Source of the DNA: Prevotella sp. UBA1378
Lineage (GTDB): Bacteria; Bacteroidota; Bacteroidia; Bacteroidales; Bacteroidaceae
Assembly (NCBI GenBank): GCA_002305505.1
Contig: DBRC01000038.1
Coordinates: 410 to 19,114, forward strand
Reading direction: 5' to 3'
DNA: 18,705 nucleotides
The notes below the pieces were generated by a model that saw only the letters and a program-made list of their open reading frames with translations, made no database searches and was not told the DNA's origin. Both the position numbers and the translations under genes were made by a program. Of this stretch, positions 15,264 through 18,705 are shown one piece after another; positions within the stretch are counted from its first letter, which is position 1, and the number at the start of each line of letters is the position of its first letter.

Positions 15264-18200
15264 TTAAAACCTTAAGTTGATACCGAAATTAAATGTACGT
15301 AGGGTAGGATAAGAGGTAGGCCCCGACTGTTCCGGGTCGAACGACTTCGTTTTCAGGTGCTGATGTGTCAGCAAGTTCTCCCCGGACACATAGAGCCTTA
15401 TGTCGGAAGCTCCAATCAAACCGGTGACAGACGCGGGTAGCGTATATCCTATTTCCGCATTCTTCAGCCGGGTGTAGGAAGCATCCATGATGTAGAAATC
15501 GTTGGGCACATGGCTGGTAGACTGGTTATAGGACAGGCGGGGATAGGTGATGGCCTCGCCGGCAGCATAACGCTCCTCTGACCACCGCCCCAGGTGCATG
15601 TCGGTATAGGCCTTGGGGCCGGCAGCCTCATTGATGCCCCATCCATCATAGAACTTCGAGAATCTCCCGACGCCCTGTATCATGACGGAAAGGTCAAAGC
15701 CCTTGAAACGGGCGCCCACCGTGAAACCATAGGTAATCTTGGGCAGCATGGAAGAGTAGCCGATGGGGGCCAGATCCTTGTCATCAATAGCTCCGTCACC
15801 GTTCAAATCCTGATAGATGAAGTCGCCAGGCTTGGGTATGCCTATTTTGTAATCCAGCCCACTGGCCTTGATACTTTCATCGCTGAAGAAGAACCCCGAT
15901 CCGTCCCTCCCCTTGGCCAGATCCTTGGAATAGTCTATTTTGTAGCCCCAGCACTGTCCGAGCGTAAATCCCGTTGTACGATAGCGGTAAGCATATTCAT
16001 TGCTGAGCAGAGCCTCGTCAGTAAATAATACCTCGTTGCCCGAATAAGCAAAGTTGCCGCTCAAATTCACGCTGAAATCTCTGTTCACAAGCTTCTTGTA
16101 GTCTATACTGAACTCAAATCCTTCGTTGTTCACCTTTCCCATATTGACCAGCCGCAGGGCGCTCGACTGGAGCCCCTGTATATCAGGCACCGTACCACGG
16201 TTGATCAGGATGTTGCTCCGCTTCTCGTAGAAATAGTCGAAAGACAGTGCAAGGTCGTTATTAAAGAAGCCTATATCGATACCGTAGTTCTGCTTCCAGG
16301 CCGTCTCCCAGGTAATATGCTTGTTGCCAAGATACTTCTCTACCACCTTCATGCCATCGATGATACTCGGCACATTCTCCTGCAAGGCACCCGTCCCCGT
16401 CTTTCCTATATTATCCAGATAAAGGAAGCGGTAACCGCCAAAGGAATCGTTGCCCACCTTACCGTATGACATCCTAAACTTCAGATAGTCGATAACTTTC
16501 TGTTTTTTCATGAAGCCCTCGTTAGACATTACCCAGCCAGCTGACCATGCCGGGAAGAAACCGAAGCGCTTGTCCGGGGCAAATTGCTCAGAACCATTAT
16601 ACCCGGCATTGAACTCCACCAAATAGCGGTCGTCATAGGCATAGGTGAAACGTCCCGATGCGCCAATCACATTAAACGGCAGGTACTTGTCTTGGTAGCC
16701 CTCGTCCTCGCGCGCCTCCTTGATGTCACGCTGCAAGAGCAACATCCCCGAGACACTGTGCTTTCCGGCGAATATGCGTGCATAGTTTGTCTGGAACTGT
16801 AAATTCATATACCAACCACTGGAGACCGAACGGCTTATCGACATAGCTGCATCGGCATCATCATCGCCATCGTAAAGATAGTAGGGAGTGCCGTGCGAGG
16901 GGTCGTTACGTTCATATTTATAGATCACAAAGTTCTTGCTGCCCGTGGTCCTATTGATTGCACGCGACTGGAAGGCCACCTGCCCCTTCATTGTAAGGCC
17001 CGGTGTCAGGAAATTCAGGTCTACATTCACATTCCCACTGATATCCACGCCTGCGCGTGTCTCCAATTGATAGCCCGAGCGGTTGATGTGCCCATAAGCA
17101 GGCTGTGCGGCACTGGCCGAGGTCAGAATCACCTGCCCGGCGCGGACCGGCCTGAACGACTGGCCGTCGTACACCTCGAACCCCTCTACTGTCATTGGGC
17201 CGGGCGACGTAGGCCGGGCAGAAAGGGCATCGGCATAAATCACATCCTTCAGACCGTTCGTACCGTTCACCTTCTCAATAAAGCTCGACATATCGACCGT
17301 GGCCTTAACGTTCTTACTGAAGGCATAGTCGACATTGGAACGGAAATTGTACCTGTTCAGTGTTGACTGTGGGGTATACCCCAGGCTCTTCTTGCTTTCG
17401 GTATTGTACATACCGTTCTGAAACAGATACCCGGTATTGACGAAGAACTGCAGTTTCTCGGTACCACCGGAAATGTTCACATTTCCCCTCACCATCTCCG
17501 ATACGTTCCTGAAAATTATTTTCCGCCAGTTGTTATCGGGGTACCAATACCTCAGCACCGGATCAGAAGGCCCCCCATCCTTCCACGTATCAAAGAGGGC
17601 CACCTCGGCATCGCTGAATTCATGGGCAACCCCATCATTGTCGCAAGCCTCGTTCAACAAGCGTGCATAATCCCATGAGTGTATTCTCGTCGGGGTGCGG
17701 CTGAACGACTGGATGCTGTATTGTACAGAAGGGGTGACAGTAACAGCGCCTTTCTCACCGCGGCGTGTAGTAATCAGAATCACGCCGTTGGCTCCACGCA
17801 CACCGAACACAGCCGTTGCAGAAGCATCCTTGAGCACAGAGACACTGGCTATCTCGTTCGGGTCGATTTCGCGGATAGAACTTCTGGGTACACCGTCGAC
17901 GAGCACCAGCGGCGAAGCACCGTTGGTTGTAGCGGCACCACGCAGGAACATGGTCACATCGTCGCGTCCGGGCTCTCCAGAGGTTTGGATGGTTGTCAGG
18001 CCGGGGAGCTTACCGGCAAGAGTTGCGCCCAGGTTAGGGGCCGAGCTCTTCAGTATCTCCTTGGTGCCAATGGCAGCCACCGCCCCTGTCAGCGTCACTT
18101 TCTTCTGGCGTCCGTAAGCCACGACTACTGCCTCATCCAGACTATAGGCCGCCTCCACCATCGTGACCCTCATCCGGGTTCCGGAGGCCCTCACGGTTTG

Positions 18201-18437
18201 CGTCTCATATCCTATATAAGAAAAGGTAAGCCAGCTATCGGGCGAAGGAACGTTGATATAAAACTTTCCGTTCAAGTCACTGACCGTCTTCACTTTTGAG
18301 TTCTTCACAAGGATAGTTACGCCGATAAGCGGCTCACCGGACTCATCAACGACAACACCACCGACTCCCACGTCGGCAAATGCAGAGGCCGGGAGGAGGA
18401 TTAAAGACAACAGAAGAAAGAACATCTGTTTCTTCAT
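15264..18437 (-). CDS. SusC/RagA-family TonB-dependent transporter, full-length form (first pair)
   Basis: Outer-membrane importer and first gene of the operon. The frame is open from an ATG at 18494 (1076 aa). I prefer the ATG at 18437 (1057 aa), because it places the basic MKKQ directly before the hydrophobic core and the ASAFA cleavage site. The earlier ATG adds 19 polar residues ahead of the signal peptide. From the 18437 start, a carboxypeptidase-regulatory-like domain spans about 23-97 (VVVDESGEPLIGVTILVKN, SYIGYETQTV), followed by a TonB box in LDEAVVVAYG (about 100-109). The plug is at about 115-230 (GKLPGLTTIQTSGEPG, LVLVDGVPRSSI, VLKDASATAVFGVRGANGV). The rest is beta-barrel ending TYPTLRTFNFGINLRF. 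A perfect EF-hand-like loop (DLNGDGAIDDKD) lies near residue 880. Length and layout are standard for SusC, in contrast to the short SusC downstream. Confidence 0.95.
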   Translation of the reverse strand: MKKQMFFLLLSLILLPASAFADVGVGGVVVDESGEPLIGVTILVKNSKVKTVSDLNGKFYINVPSPDSWLTFSYIGYETQTVRASGTRMRVTMVEAAYSLDEAVVVAYGRQKKVTLTGAVAAIGTKEILKSSAPNLGATLAGKLPGLTTIQTSGEPGRDDVTMFLRGAATTNGASPLVLVDGVPRSSIREIDPNEIASVSVLKDASATAVFGVRGANGVILITTRRGEKGAVTVTPSVQYSIQSFSRTPTRIHSWDYARLLNEACDNDGVAHEFSDAEVALFDTWKDGGPSDPVLRYWYPDNNWRKIIFRNVSEMVRGNVNISGGTEKLQFFVNTGYLFQNGMYNTESKKSLGYTPQSTLNRYNFRSNVDYAFSKNVKATVDMSSFIEKVNGTNGLKDVIYADALSARPTSPGPMTVEGFEVYDGQSFRPVRAGQVILTSASAAQPAYGHINRSGYQLETRAGVDISGNVNVDLNFLTPGLTMKGQVAFQSRAINRTTGSKNFVIYKYERNDPSHGTPYYLYDGDDDADAAMSISRSVSSGWYMNLQFQTNYARIFAGKHSVSGMLLLQRDIKEAREDEGYQDKYLPFNVIGASGRFTYAYDDRYLVEFNAGYNGSEQFAPDKRFGFFPAWSAGWVMSNEGFMKKQKVIDYLKFRMSYGKVGNDSFGGYRFLYLDNIGKTGTGALQENVPSIIDGMKVVEKYLGNKHITWETAWKQNYGIDIGFFNNDLALSFDYFYEKRSNILINRGTVPDIQGLQSSALRLVNMGKVNNEGFEFSIDYKKLVNRDFSVNLSGNFAYSGNEVLFTDEALLSNEYAYRYRTTGFTLGQCWGYKIDYSKDLAKGRDGSGFFFSDESIKASGLDYKIGIPKPGDFIYQDLNGDGAIDDKDLAPIGYSSMLPKITYGFTVGARFKGFDLSVMIQGVGRFSKFYDGWGINEAAGPKAYTDMHLGRWSEERYAAGEAITYPRLSYNQSTSHVPNDFYIMDASYTRLKNAEIGYTLPASVTGLIGASDIRLYVSGENLLTHQHLKTKSFDPEQSGPTSYPTLRTFNFGINLRF

Positions 18438-18520
18438 GGGTATCTTTACTTTTTCCCGGTAACCCACAGAATGTTTGCTTATAGGTATGTTCATTTTTAA
18501 ATTAGGTTAGAATACGAATG

Positions 18521-18552
18521 CAAAGGAACACAAAAGAAATCAGATGGCCAAT
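18521..18552 (-). promoter_or_regulatory. Candidate Bacteroidetes-type promoter of the PUL operon
   Basis: On the minus strand, TTCCTTTG (18521-18528) resembles the Bacteroidetes -7 element TAnnTTTG. It is preceded after exactly 20 nt by ATTG (18549-18552), close to the -33 TTTG. Each element deviates by one base from consensus. Transcription would begin near 18515, giving a leader of about 20 nt to the ATG at 18494 or about 77 nt to the ATG at 18437. This was found by eye in AT-rich DNA, so chance is a real alternative. Confidence 0.35.
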
Positions 18553-18661
18553 TTCTATTGTTTCTCTTTTTGTCGATTATGTTCCATAATAATCCTGTTC
18601 CTGCGTACAAGCCCATTATAAAAGTATTTCCTGCTTATTTACACCTGAGTTCGGGATAAGG

Positions 18662-18705
18662 ATATCGCGTTAATCCGGACGGCGCCCCCTTGCGCTGCGG
18701 CGGCA
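18662..18705 (-). repeat. Right copy of a flanking inverted repeat (44 bp, reaches the window edge)
   Basis: Reverse-complement partner of 51-97. Its cores are TAATCCGG (18671-18678) and GCCCCCTTGCGCTGC (18684-18698). The match runs to the last base of the window, so the true repeat may extend further. It lies about 170 nt upstream of the first ATG of the PUL. The two copies point in opposite directions and bracket the whole locus. No other copy was seen inside the window. Confidence 0.8.

Larger units (their letters stand above)
18495..18705. other. Intergenic region upstream of the PUL
   Basis: These 211 nt are AT-rich up to the repeat at 18662. They contain the candidate promoter and the right inverted-repeat copy. 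No ORF, tRNA or regulator gene is visible. Transcription control elements beyond the promoter (operator half-sites for an HTCS or similar regulator) were not recognised. Confidence 0.6.

Noticed and set aside
1..18705. CRISPR array, tRNA/rRNA, transposase or integrase
   Set aside because: No short regularly spaced direct repeats, cloverleaf-like sequences or mobile-element proteins were seen. The only repeat outside gene paralogy is the edge inverted pair.

Overview
The window looks like one intact polysaccharide utilization locus (PUL) from a member of the Bacteroidales. The evidence is two tandem SusC/SusD pairs, SusD proteins ending in NPGW, lipobox signal peptides, BglX-type GH3 enzymes and no strong Shine-Dalgarno sequences. 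Base composition looks GC-richer by eye than typical Bacteroides. A C-terminal segment on one enzyme resembles a type IX secretion (T9SS) sorting domain. Both hints would fit a Prevotellaceae-like or related lineage, but the genus cannot be fixed from this sequence alone.

All eight genes lie on the minus strand, so the locus reads from right to left. It starts with a full-length SusC (start 18437 or 18494, end 15264) and its SusD (15248-13464). A second, atypical SusC without the usual N-terminal extension (13444-10520) and its SusD (10506-8746) follow. Next come a PA14-containing GH3 (8696-6204) and a BglX-like GH3 (6204-4006), then two tandem GH71/GH99-like glycosidases with C-terminal CBM9-like domains (3917-1866 and 1863-100). 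Gaps are 13-49 nt, except for an 88-nt gap before the GH71/99-like pair. The two GH3 genes overlap by one base (TAATG) and the two GH71/99-like genes are 2 nt apart, so a single operon with translational coupling is likely.

Inferred working model: the two SusCD transporters bind and import glycan fragments, the GH71/99-like enzymes make the initial (perhaps endo) cuts, and the two GH3 enzymes release monosaccharides in the periplasm. No classical endo-glycanase, SusE/F-like binding lipoprotein or regulator (HTCS, SusR-like or ECF sigma/anti-sigma) is in the window. The substrate is unknown; GH3 suggests beta-linked glucose or xylose, while GH71/99 relatives cut alpha-glucan or alpha-mannan.

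The strongest unexplained signals are four. (1) A ~45-bp imperfect inverted repeat sits at the two extreme edges of the window and brackets the PUL. (2) Both GH71/99-like enzymes have EWxA where GH99 enzymes have the catalytic EWxE. (3) Only one of these two paralogues carries a T9SS-like tail. (4) The second SusC has no carboxypeptidase-regulatory-like domain and no recognisable TonB box. I saw no tRNA, rRNA, CRISPR array, transposase or integrase.
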